In this document: positions 20,356 through 30,026 of the stretch, in pieces
Layout of the letters: the number at the start of each line of letters is the position of its first letter
How positions within the stretch are numbered: position 1 is the first letter of the stretch
NCBI GenBank assembly: GCA_902605755.1
Contig: CACLDR010000009.1
Span: 1-47,825 of the forward strand
Source of the DNA: an uncultured Marinoscillum sp.
Lineage (GTDB): Bacteria; Bacteroidota; Bacteroidia; Cytophagales; Cyclobacteriaceae
Direction of reading: 5' to 3'
DNA length: 47,825 bases
Translations under genes and position numbers: made by a program
Notes under the pieces: generated by a model
What the model was told of the DNA's origin: nothing
Seen by the model: only the letters and a program-made list of their open reading frames with translations
Database searches by the model: none

Positions 20356-22155
20356 ATGAAAACTGTTTCATTAAAGACTGTTTTAGTTATCATGATTTTC
20401 ACTCGGTCATTGGCATTTGGTTATTGCCAAAGTTTTGAAATAGTTCAAGATTTTGAAATTCAAAATGATTTGCGCAGTGTAAACGGTGTATCAGTCGCAG
20501 ATTATGATCTTGATGGAGACCTTGATTTATTTTTAGTCGCTGCAACAATTTTTGATGAAAGTGATCCTTTGACCTGGAGTAGATTAATGCGAAATGATGG
20601 AGAGCAGGGCTATTCTGATGTAACCTTAGCAGCTGAACTTATTAATTATAAAGCCTTGCACCATAAAGGAATGGTGATGGGCTCAAAAATGGGAGCCAGT
20701 TGGGGAGATTATAATAATGATGGCTATCCAGATATTTTTTTAACTAATTTCGGTCTGGATGAATTGTGGCGTAATGATGGGAATGGTAAGTTCATTAATG
20801 TTACGCAGTCCTCAGGAGTACAAGGTTGCCAATTTTGTTATAGTACTACCGGTCTGTGGTGGGATTATGATTTGGATGGAGATCTAGATCTATATGTGTG
20901 CGATTGGATTAGAGAAAATCGATTTTATCGAAATGATGGAGAGGATACTTTCGTTGATATTACCATGCAATTGGGTTTAGGAGATGATAGAAATTCCTTT
21001 TCAGCTCTGCCTTTAGATATTAATTATGATGGCCTTGTCGATTTATATGTTGCAAATGACGCCCAGGAGAATGGATTATATTTAAATAATGGTGATGGAA
21101 CTTTTTCAGATTGGGCACGGCCTTATGGCCTGGATAATGATGGGAATGGAATGGGAATGGATGTGTGTGATTATAATAATGATGGACGTTTTGATATATA
21201 CGTGACGAATATTTTTAGTTTTGAACCGAATGCTTTTTTTGTTAATAATGGAGATGGCGTATTTTCAAATGAGTCGATTTCTTTGGGAATAGATGATACT
21301 GGTTGGGGCTGGGGAGTAAGATTTTTTGATGCCGATCACGATCTCGATGAAGACTTATACGCGGTAAACGGTTATACCTCTGAGATGGCAAAAGATGATC
21401 GTAATACTTTTTTCTTGAATGATGGGGATGGGTTTAAAAATATCTCAGCGGAGCTTGGTGTGGATAACATTAACTACGGTATGGGTCTTGAAGTTTTTGA
21501 TCATGATGGAGATGGAGATTTTGATATGATTGTTGGAAATCGTGATGCACCATCAAGTCTATATAAAAACACCAATATTGAATCTTCAAACATCGCAAAT
21601 AATTGGCTCCAAATAACTCTTGAAGGAACGATCAGTAATCGAAATGCCTTTGGATCAAAAATTAGAATTACCTGTGACGGGGAGGATTACTATCGATATT
21701 ACACAGGAATGAACTTATTTGGACAAAGTATCAAATCCAATCATTTTGGACTTTCCAATCATACTTCTGTCGATCAAGTTGAGGTGACCTGGCCTGATGG
21801 TAGCATTGAAATTTTCACCAATGTTGAAGCTAATCAAGTACTTCACATAAAAGAAAATATCAATAATAAAATCATTAATGAGATTACTGAAAAGACTATT
21901 TCATCGGTAGATATATTTCCAAATCCCTTTACCGATAAGTTGATTGTGGAGTTTAACAAAGTTGACTTCAGTTTTTTTGAATTAAAAATTTTTGATACTT
22001 CGGGTAGAGAGGTATTTAATAAGCCGATTAAAAAGGGTGGAAAAACGAATTTTGAGCTTCATTTTAATGATGATGCTAATTTAAGTCCAGGGGTTTATTT
22101 CTACACATTAATCACCGATAATACCTTTTACTCCGGAAAAATAATCCAAAGATGA
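20356..22155 (+). CDS. FG-GAP/VCBS repeat protein with ASPIC/UnbV domain and T9SS type-A sorting domain (CRTAC1-like)
   Basis: Repeated DYDLDGDLDLFL, DYNNDGYPDIFLTN; NAFGSKIRITCDGEDYYRYYTGMNLFGQS...VEVTWPDGS; C-terminus VDIFPNPFTDKLIVEF...SPGVYFYTLITDNTFYSGKIIQR. Confidence 0.9.
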   Translation: MKTVSLKTVLVIMIFTRSLAFGYCQSFEIVQDFEIQNDLRSVNGVSVADYDLDGDLDLFLVAATIFDESDPLTWSRLMRNDGEQGYSDVTLAAELINYKALHHKGMVMGSKMGASWGDYNNDGYPDIFLTNFGLDELWRNDGNGKFINVTQSSGVQGCQFCYSTTGLWWDYDLDGDLDLYVCDWIRENRFYRNDGEDTFVDITMQLGLGDDRNSFSALPLDINYDGLVDLYVANDAQENGLYLNNGDGTFSDWARPYGLDNDGNGMGMDVCDYNNDGRFDIYVTNIFSFEPNAFFVNNGDGVFSNESISLGIDDTGWGWGVRFFDADHDLDEDLYAVNGYTSEMAKDDRNTFFLNDGDGFKNISAELGVDNINYGMGLEVFDHDGDGDFDMIVGNRDAPSSLYKNTNIESSNIANNWLQITLEGTISNRNAFGSKIRITCDGEDYYRYYTGMNLFGQSIKSNHFGLSNHTSVDQVEVTWPDGSIEIFTNVEANQVLHIKENINNKIINEITEKTISSVDIFPNPFTDKLIVEFNKVDFSFFELKIFDTSGREVFNKPIKKGGKTNFELHFNDDANLSPGVYFYTLITDNTFYSGKIIQR

Positions 22156-22232
22156 TTGATACACAGATTTGGTATTTATGATTATAATCTAACATTTAGA
22201 GAGTATTTTTTTGATCAATTTTAATTAAAGAT

Positions 22233-24041
22233 TTGATTTCGGAATATATGTATGGACGTTTAAAATTTTTGGTAATTGTTGCCTTTGTATTTTCTTCTAG
22301 GTCTTGGCTTAAATCTCAAAGCTTTGAGCCACATATTGGGTTTGGAGCTGTTAGTGAACTTAGAGATTCAAACGGCGTTTCTGTCGCAGACTACGATCTG
22401 GATGGAGATATGGATATATTCCTTGTTAGTATACATAAATTTCAGCAAGGCAATAGTCAGACCTGGAGTAGATTAATTCGAAACAATGGACAAGGTAAAT
22501 TTGAAGATGTCACAGAAGAATCTAACCTTTTTTTTCAAAATGGAACTTTAAGGAAAGGTTGGATGGGCGACAGAATGGGAGCCAGTTGGGGGGACTATGA
22601 TAATGATGGATATCCCGATTTATTCCTATCAAATGATGGACTAGATGAACTTTGGCACAACGAAGGCAATGGTCAGTTCAAAAATGTTACTTATGGCTCT
22701 GGTACTAATGGTTGTTTGGATTGTTACAGTTCAAATGGTCTTTGGTGGGACTATGATCTTGACGGAGATCTAGATTTATATGTTAGTGATTGGCTTAAAA
22801 AAAATCGTCTGCATAGAAACGAAGGTAATGGTACTTTTGTTGATATGAGTGAGTTTGCCGGGCTTGACGATGAAGGAAATACTTGGGCAGCAATTCCTAT
22901 TGACATCAACAGGGATACTTTTCCTGATCTATACGTTGTGAATGATTTCGGCGAAAGTCGTCTTTTTATTAACAGTGGGAATGGTAAGTTTAGCGATTCA
23001 ACAAGGTACTATAGATTGGATAATTTAGGTGATGGAATGGGTATAGATGTTTGTGATTATAATGGTGATGGCAACTTTGATATTTACGTTACCAATATTT
23101 ATGATCGTTTACCAAATCCTTTTTTTGTTGGCTCAGAGGAGGGCATATTCACAAATAGAGCATCTGAACTGGGAATTGAAAATACTGGTTGGGGCTGGGG
23201 AGCACGGTTCTTTGATGCTGATAATGACCTTGACGAAGATTTGTATGTTGTCAATGGAATGAAAGTTATCAATGGAAGAGGTGACCAAAATGTATTTTTT
23301 GAAAATGAAGATGGAGTATTTAATAATATTTCTCAAAGCTTAGGTGTTAATAGTATCTCAATTGGAAGGGGTCTAGAGGTTTTTGACTATGACAATGATG
23401 GTGATATGGATATGCTGGTAGGCAATAGAGGCACAAATCTTGTGTTATATAAAAATAAGATAATTCAGACAGATGATCGAAATAAGAATTGGATTCAAAT
23501 TGAACTAGAAGGTACAGAAAGTAATAAGAATGCCTTTGGATCAACAGTTGAAATTAATCTTCGTGGTAAACGTTATTATAGGCATTATTCTGGAGCTAAC
23601 TTGTTTGGCCAGAGTATAAAGCCTATTCATTATGGATTGGCTCATCATGATTTTATCGATGAAATATCCGTTACTTGGCCATCAGGTAAAAAGGAATATT
23701 TCCCTTCAGTGTCTGCCAATCAGCTGGTGAAATTAATAGAGGGAGATTCAAAATTATACAGTACCAATTTGCTTTTGGGAATTGATGATTCTAATAAACT
23801 GATTAATATCTATCCTAATCCATTCGAAAATCAAATCACTTGCAACTTCAGTGAAAAGATCTCTGAAACACTAAATTTTAGTATATTGAATACATTGGGG
23901 CAAATTGTTTATGACCAAATTTTACAAAAAACCCATTCTGCTACTTTAGATTTATCAAATATCAACCTCAGGTCAGGTCTTTATTATTATCAATTTAAAA
24001 GTGGAAAAAATACGATTACAGGTAAGCTATTAAAAAGATGA
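22233..24041 (+). CDS. Tandem paralogue of the FG-GAP/ASPIC T9SS protein
   Basis: Same architecture and near-collinear motifs (GLWWDYDLDGDLDLYVSDWLKKNRLHRNEG; ASPIC region; INIYPNPFENQITCNF...GLYYYQFKSGKNTITGKLLKR). Confidence 0.9.
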   Translation: MISEYMYGRLKFLVIVAFVFSSRSWLKSQSFEPHIGFGAVSELRDSNGVSVADYDLDGDMDIFLVSIHKFQQGNSQTWSRLIRNNGQGKFEDVTEESNLFFQNGTLRKGWMGDRMGASWGDYDNDGYPDLFLSNDGLDELWHNEGNGQFKNVTYGSGTNGCLDCYSSNGLWWDYDLDGDLDLYVSDWLKKNRLHRNEGNGTFVDMSEFAGLDDEGNTWAAIPIDINRDTFPDLYVVNDFGESRLFINSGNGKFSDSTRYYRLDNLGDGMGIDVCDYNGDGNFDIYVTNIYDRLPNPFFVGSEEGIFTNRASELGIENTGWGWGARFFDADNDLDEDLYVVNGMKVINGRGDQNVFFENEDGVFNNISQSLGVNSISIGRGLEVFDYDNDGDMDMLVGNRGTNLVLYKNKIIQTDDRNKNWIQIELEGTESNKNAFGSTVEINLRGKRYYRHYSGANLFGQSIKPIHYGLAHHDFIDEISVTWPSGKKEYFPSVSANQLVKLIEGDSKLYSTNLLLGIDDSNKLINIYPNPFENQITCNFSEKISETLNFSILNTLGQIVYDQILQKTHSATLDLSNINLRSGLYYYQFKSGKNTITGKLLKR

Positions 24042-26779
24042 GAAGAATTTCATCTGTCATTATTATTTTGTTTATTTTTCAACATTGTCTGGCTGAAAAA
24101 ACATATGATTCTGGTTTTTATGCCTATTATACTAAGGTCAATTACGGTGAACCTTGGGAAAGACATTCCTTAACGTCAAAATATGCAGATTTAATTATTA
24201 AATTGCCTGAGGGGCATATTATATTTCATAGATCATCAAGTTATCTTCCAAAATGGGTAACAAAAGCTGGAAAATGGGATTTCGATGAGATAGTTGAGCG
24301 TAATGGTGATGGATCAGATATTCGGCCAGATAAAAATAATATTTATTCTTACGTGCGATTAATTGAAAATAATTCCGACTCCATCGTCGTTCATTGGCGC
24401 TACTTTCCTCAATTTACACTTGGTAGTCATTCTTTGCCAACTGGTGGTAATGTTGATTTTGACGGAGTAGTTCATGAATATTTCATCTTTTTTCCTGATG
24501 GAAAGGTGAGGCGAATTATACGCGAAGGCACAAAAAAACTAAAGGATTGGCAAGATCCTGCCAATAGAACAGTTCAGCATATCAACCTAAGGAAAAATGG
24601 TATTAATGTAATTCAATCCTCATCGGCACGTTTGAGTAAAATGGCAGAAGAAAAAATAAAAGGTACTTTAATCAACCGAATTGAAAGGGACATTAAGCCA
24701 ACTTATTCCTGGCATTTTGATGAGGGCTTGGAGCAGCGCGTATATGAAGAAGTTGATATTACTTATGAAGAAGTATCAAAATATCTTAGTCGAATAAGTG
24801 GGCCAAAAACTATTTGGAAAGCGGGGGTTTCGGGATCAGCTTTGGCTTTTGATGGATATAATTCAAAGGTACAAGGGCCTAATATCAAATTACCTAAGTT
24901 TGGAGATGATGGTGGATTTTCTGTCGAGGCATGGGTCGCTCCTGGTGCTTATTCTATTTGTAAATGGACAGCTATCGCCCATCAGTCTCAGTGGGAAGCA
25001 GATGTTCGTGAGAATATTTTTCAACAGAGAAACTGGGGTAAAATGCAACTAGGAGAGAGGTTGAAAAAGGGCTATTTTCTGGGTATTGATGAATTTGGAC
25101 GTCCAACTGTTATCATTGCGATCAATAATAGTCCAATAATTGTAACATCGCCTGAAGCAATTCCACTTAATAAGTGGTCTCATGTAGCTTTTACATATGT
25201 GAATGAGGGAATGCTCTACTTATATGTGAATGGTAAACTTATAGATTTTGTGAATTTTTCTGGTCAGATAACGCCTGCTGATGATAATAATTTTGTAATT
25301 GGGAAAAATGATGAATCAATCGGTTATGTATCACAACATGTGGTCAGGACTTACTCTACATTTCCTTCACACTTAGGGTTTGAGGGACTAATAGATGAAG
25401 TAAATTTATATTTAGAACCGCTATGGCATAAGAGTATGCAGTTATTATACAATGCATCTAAACCAGAAGAACTTGATGCAGATGTACAATCTAGAATTCT
25501 TCCAGGTGCAGTGGGAAAGGCATTAAAGTTTGGAGCCAGTTATACTTATTTAAAGTATCACGAGCTATGGGATAATATGTGGCGAGAACCTGAGCATCCA
25601 GATATAGTTGTAAAATTTGATCTTATGCCAACTAGTGTAGTGTTTTGGCGAGGTTCGAGAAGTCCGGGATGGGTTACCGAGAATAATAAATGGATATCTG
25701 ATCAGAGTACAGAATTGACTGATTGGCATTGGGACGATAAAAGTGAGGGTGCCGAAAGTTGCAGTGAGCACATGTCCGATTACCAAGGTCGCCACTCACA
25801 TGTAAGAATTATTGAGAATACAGATGCTCGGGTGGTTATACACTGGAGATATGCATCAGTAGATGTACTGTATAAGCATCCAAATACTTGTCGGAATCCA
25901 GAAGATTGGGGTGTTTGGACAGATGAGTATCTCACTATTTATCCTGATGGGGTAGGAGTCCGACTTGTTGATATGCATGATGGTCAAGACTTTTATCATA
26001 CAGCTGAGGGTAGTGAAATTGGTTTCCACGACACGCAATTTTTCTCAGAGGCTGGCACAAAACCTGAAGACAATATTAATCTACAGTCTTTGACTATTGT
26101 TTCATCTAAAAATAAGATAACTGAGCTTGATTGGAGCCAATCTCATCCAGAAGGTACATTTGACGCTCAGGCTATATGGATAAATCTTAAATCTGATTAT
26201 AAGATCTTTGAAATATTTCCTCTTAATTCGAATATCTCCGTTTGGGCTGGTGAGGAAAAAACTTCTTATTCAAAATATTCTGCATGGAATCATTATCCAG
26301 TAACACAGGCGCCATGCGACGGTAGATTTAGTATGGTTTCTGATCGCGTGACTCATTCTGCATTGGGTGCGGTCGACAATCTCAAAGGGAAAAAGTTACT
26401 TTATGGCTTTACTAATAAGGACGCTAAATCATTAATACCTTTGGCCAGATCTTGGAATGTTGCTCCTAATATTGTCAAGTTAAAAGGAGGGGAATCCTCT
26501 GGATATGACAAAGGTCAAAGGGCTTATCAAATAGCTGCAAAATACGACAAATTATCATTTATTTTGGATGCCTCAAAAAATTCCCCAATTGTAAATCCGT
26601 CTTTTGTACTTGCTGGCTGGGATAGTAAAGCGAAAGTGAAAGTAGATGGTGCATATATAGGCTCTGATAAAAAAATAAGACAAGGACTTGTACGCGATAC
26701 CAATGGAGAACTACAATTGGTGGTTTGGATGGAGTTGACCTCTGAACAACCTGTGGAAATCAGTTTCGATAAAAAGTAA
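24038..26779 (+). CDS. Secreted LamG-domain protein with two copies of an unnamed flanking domain
   Basis: Start overlaps the previous stop (ATGA). LamG region LAFDGYNSKVQGPNIKLPKFGDDGGFSVEAWVAP...NKWSHVAFTYVNEGMLYLYVNGKLIDFVN...FEGLIDEVNLY; flanking repeats described in findings. Confidence 0.75.
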   Translation: MRRISSVIIILFIFQHCLAEKTYDSGFYAYYTKVNYGEPWERHSLTSKYADLIIKLPEGHIIFHRSSSYLPKWVTKAGKWDFDEIVERNGDGSDIRPDKNNIYSYVRLIENNSDSIVVHWRYFPQFTLGSHSLPTGGNVDFDGVVHEYFIFFPDGKVRRIIREGTKKLKDWQDPANRTVQHINLRKNGINVIQSSSARLSKMAEEKIKGTLINRIERDIKPTYSWHFDEGLEQRVYEEVDITYEEVSKYLSRISGPKTIWKAGVSGSALAFDGYNSKVQGPNIKLPKFGDDGGFSVEAWVAPGAYSICKWTAIAHQSQWEADVRENIFQQRNWGKMQLGERLKKGYFLGIDEFGRPTVIIAINNSPIIVTSPEAIPLNKWSHVAFTYVNEGMLYLYVNGKLIDFVNFSGQITPADDNNFVIGKNDESIGYVSQHVVRTYSTFPSHLGFEGLIDEVNLYLEPLWHKSMQLLYNASKPEELDADVQSRILPGAVGKALKFGASYTYLKYHELWDNMWREPEHPDIVVKFDLMPTSVVFWRGSRSPGWVTENNKWISDQSTELTDWHWDDKSEGAESCSEHMSDYQGRHSHVRIIENTDARVVIHWRYASVDVLYKHPNTCRNPEDWGVWTDEYLTIYPDGVGVRLVDMHDGQDFYHTAEGSEIGFHDTQFFSEAGTKPEDNINLQSLTIVSSKNKITELDWSQSHPEGTFDAQAIWINLKSDYKIFEIFPLNSNISVWAGEEKTSYSKYSAWNHYPVTQAPCDGRFSMVSDRVTHSALGAVDNLKGKKLLYGFTNKDAKSLIPLARSWNVAPNIVKLKGGESSGYDKGQRAYQIAAKYDKLSFILDASKNSPIVNPSFVLAGWDSKAKVKVDGAYIGSDKKIRQGLVRDTNGELQLVVWMELTSEQPVEISFDKK

Positions 26780-26782
26780 TAT

Positions 26783-27874
26783 ATGAGCAGTGACCAAATA
26801 ACAAATCAATTAAAGATTATGAAAATAGCTGTGACATTTGCTCTCATCATTGTCTTTTCGCTGGCGTTTGTGCTGGAGTTAAAAGGGCAAGAGGACAGAA
26901 AGGAATCGGTTTCGTCTTCCCTGGTGGGCCATACTCTGACTATAGAAGATGATGGAGAAGAATTTACATTGATTTTTAAAAAAAATAATGAGGTGTTTAT
27001 TTCTGGTTCTGAATTTGGTAATGGGGTAGAAGCAATCTACGAACAAGAAGATGATGAAGTGATTCTTCAAATTGGGGATGAGGAGATTTTACTCATATAT
27101 GATGGCGAGCGCCTTGAATTTGATGAAGAAGAGTACTACCCGGAAGGATATGGCATTTCTTCGGTGGGTATCGATGCTTACCAGGCGCGCTTATTCATAA
27201 GCTCACGGGGTGATACAATACGGTATAGATTATTTATTCCAAATGATTATGATGAAGATGGGCTATATCCCCTTGTACTCTTTCATCACGGAGCTGGAGG
27301 TATTGGTAATGACAATATTCGGAATTTAGAAGGGCCAGTTCCGCGTGAATGGGCCGGTCCGGAGAGGCAGGCTGACAACCCATGCATCATTGTTGCACCA
27401 CAAATACCACCCAACCAGAAAAGAGCTTTAAGCGGACGCCCCAGGACAGATATTATGAGAGATAATATTCAGACTATCCACGAAATACTTGATGCACTGG
27501 AAGAAGAATACGCTATCGATAAAAACCGTGAATATGTAACGGGGTTATCCATGGGCGGCGAATGCACCTGGATGTCTATGATAGAGCGGCCTGATCGCTT
27601 TGCTGCTGCTGCACCTATTTGTGGTGGTGACTGGATAATTGGCATGAGCGCTGAAGAGCGAGGTAAAAAATTTGCGCAGCTTCCAATGTGGATTTTCCAC
27701 GGTGAAGCTGACGACGTAGTCTCTGTAGATGTTTCAAGGGAGGCTGTCAAAGCGCTGAAATCCGCAGGTGGCAATCCAAGATATACTGAATACCCTGGTG
27801 TAGGACATGATAGCTGGACAAGGGCTTATAGAGAAACAGAATTTATTGAATGGCTGTTTGCACAATCCCGCTAG
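26783..27874 (+). CDS. Alpha/beta hydrolase, secreted esterase/prolyl-oligopeptidase-like
   Basis: N-terminal signal segment (likely start ATG 26819); YPLVLFHHGAGGIGNDN, nucleophile GLSMGGECTW, WIFHGEADDVV, GVGHDSW. Confidence 0.85.
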   Translation: MSSDQITNQLKIMKIAVTFALIIVFSLAFVLELKGQEDRKESVSSSLVGHTLTIEDDGEEFTLIFKKNNEVFISGSEFGNGVEAIYEQEDDEVILQIGDEEILLIYDGERLEFDEEEYYPEGYGISSVGIDAYQARLFISSRGDTIRYRLFIPNDYDEDGLYPLVLFHHGAGGIGNDNIRNLEGPVPREWAGPERQADNPCIIVAPQIPPNQKRALSGRPRTDIMRDNIQTIHEILDALEEEYAIDKNREYVTGLSMGGECTWMSMIERPDRFAAAAPICGGDWIIGMSAEERGKKFAQLPMWIFHGEADDVVSVDVSREAVKALKSAGGNPRYTEYPGVGHDSWTRAYRETEFIEWLFAQSR

Positions 27875-27950
27875 AATAGACTGCGAAATGGGTGTTTGGC
27901 AAAAAAATGCTGATTAAATGAAATATTAATTTTTTGAACAGAGGGATAGC

Positions 27951-29990
27951 ATGACAAACATGGCAATTGGAAGCTTACTAATTTATTTATTAGTGACAGG
28001 TTGTAATACGAATACAGATAAGACGATGGTCAGTTGGGTTGAAATAAAAGATTTGGGTGTCCAGGGTGGTTCAATTTTTACTATTCAGTCAGGTGAAAAG
28101 TTTGATGGTATAGTTTTAGGTGCAATAGAGTCAGGAAAATGGGTTGCAGGAAGCGAAGACAAAAAACGAAGTACTTTTGAATTAAATAATATCAAAGCTG
28201 AGACAGAAGCAAGTATTGGAAAGCTGATTCAGATGGCTATTGTTTATAAAGGCAATGAGATAATAATTTACAGAAATGGGGAACTATATGCCACAAATAA
28301 ATCTGAGAACATCGATTTATTGAGAGTGGAAGATAATATTGTTGTATTTGGGGCTCGACATAATGATGAGGATGACTATATCAATGTGGAAATTGAAGAC
28401 GCAAGAATTTATAGTTTAGCGCTTACATCTGCACAACTCAAGTTACTTAAACCAAATGAACCATCAAAGATTGAGCCTTATGCATGGTGGGATTTTGAAG
28501 GAGAAAAAATCAAAGAAAATACCGGTCGTTATAATTTAAATTTATTCAGGGAGGGTGCAGAAATTCGTGATGGAAGATTATTTATTGGTAAATGGGGAGT
28601 CATGACTGCCTTAAAGGAATTTGTTGAAGAAAAACCAAAATGGCCTGATAATCCTCCCGATAATTGGCTGACTTTCCACCTTGCACACCCTGGACCGGGA
28701 GACGGTTTTCCCGGCGATCCGAATCCAATGTACTATTACAAAGGACGCTACCACCTCCATTATATTTATGACAATAACTATGGACCTGCTTATGCACATG
28801 TTTCAAGCACCGACATGGTTCTCTGGAAGTGGCACCAAACTGTTCTTACGCCACCCCTTACTGGGCATGGAATGTATAGCGGAACAGGATTTTTCACTAA
28901 AGATGGTAAACCAGCAATGATTTACCATGGTGAAGGTTCAGGTAGTAATATGATCTCATATGCGCTGGATGATAATCTTGATGAATGGTCGAAACCGGAA
29001 CCAATTGTTTCAATGGATGAAAATGGAGAAGTACATGAAGATTATTGGGATCCTGACATATGGGAAATTGACGATACCTATTATGCATTATCCGGAGGAA
29101 AGGAGCCAAGTCTGATGAAATCAGCTGATCTTAAAAATTGGAAACATCTTGGAAAACTGCTGCACAATGATTTTCCAGAGGATATTGGCATTCCTAGGGA
29201 GGAAGATATTTCATGTGCGAATATTTTTCAGATCGGAGATAAATGGATGCTCCTTTGTATAAGTCACCGCATAGGCTGCCGATATTATCTTGGTGATTTC
29301 GTAGATGAAAAATTTCTTCCAGATGAACATCACTTGATGAATTGGACAGATACCAATTGGGAGGATTTTAGCAATCTGTCTTACTTCGCACCCGAATCAA
29401 TGATCTCTGAAGACGGCAGGCGTGTTATGTATACGTGGCTCATTACTGATGTTAAACCAACCGGTGTACAGGGACTGCCTCGTGAACTTGAACTCCCAGA
29501 AGACGGAGTTCTTCGCATTAAACCTCTAAAAGAACTAGAGTCTCTTAGATACGATGAGATTAGCTATGAAGATAAAACTATCCGTAAAGGATTGAGCTTT
29601 TTACTTGATAAAGTAGAGGGCGATGCTGTTGAACTTGAAATTGTATTCGAAGTGCCGTTACCAAAAGAATTTGGTATAAATATGCTGGGGAACGAGAAGG
29701 GAAATGAAGAACTGAATATTACATATGGCAAGGGACAAAAAGAACTGCGTGTCGGTAAAATCAATCCGCCGTTTGGACTATATGATGGTGAAGATCTCAC
29801 GCTTAGAATTTTTATTGATAAGAACTTAATAGAAGTTTTTGCCAACGATCGCCAAGCTGCAGTTGTTTCCCATCCAAGTATCCGAAAGAATCCAAATATC
29901 AAAATATTCACTAAAGATAAAGATCTTGTTGTTAAAGAGATACATGCATGGAAGATGAAATCAATTTATGAATTGAGCTCAGGTTATTAG
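27951..29990 (+). CDS. Divergent GH32-like lipoprotein with N-terminal LamG-like region
   Basis: Lipobox LVTGC; GDPNPMYYYKGRYHLHYIYDNNYGPAYAHVSSTDMVLWKWH; DPDIWEIDDTYYALSGG; REEDISCANIFQIGDKWML; C-terminal LTLRIFIDKNLIEVFANDRQAAV typical of GH32. Confidence 0.8.
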   Translation: MTNMAIGSLLIYLLVTGCNTNTDKTMVSWVEIKDLGVQGGSIFTIQSGEKFDGIVLGAIESGKWVAGSEDKKRSTFELNNIKAETEASIGKLIQMAIVYKGNEIIIYRNGELYATNKSENIDLLRVEDNIVVFGARHNDEDDYINVEIEDARIYSLALTSAQLKLLKPNEPSKIEPYAWWDFEGEKIKENTGRYNLNLFREGAEIRDGRLFIGKWGVMTALKEFVEEKPKWPDNPPDNWLTFHLAHPGPGDGFPGDPNPMYYYKGRYHLHYIYDNNYGPAYAHVSSTDMVLWKWHQTVLTPPLTGHGMYSGTGFFTKDGKPAMIYHGEGSGSNMISYALDDNLDEWSKPEPIVSMDENGEVHEDYWDPDIWEIDDTYYALSGGKEPSLMKSADLKNWKHLGKLLHNDFPEDIGIPREEDISCANIFQIGDKWMLLCISHRIGCRYYLGDFVDEKFLPDEHHLMNWTDTNWEDFSNLSYFAPESMISEDGRRVMYTWLITDVKPTGVQGLPRELELPEDGVLRIKPLKELESLRYDEISYEDKTIRKGLSFLLDKVEGDAVELEIVFEVPLPKEFGINMLGNEKGNEELNITYGKGQKELRVGKINPPFGLYDGEDLTLRIFIDKNLIEVFANDRQAAVVSHPSIRKNPNIKIFTKDKDLVVKEIHAWKMKSIYELSSGY

Positions 29991-30026
29991 CTACTCGTTA
30001 CCACAGAATTAGGAAAACGATCTTGA

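Noticed and set aside
27469-27774. Antisense 101-aa ORF in the esterase and others at 28600-29109 and 29564-29911
   Set aside because: All lie within well-supported sense genes and look like shadow frames.
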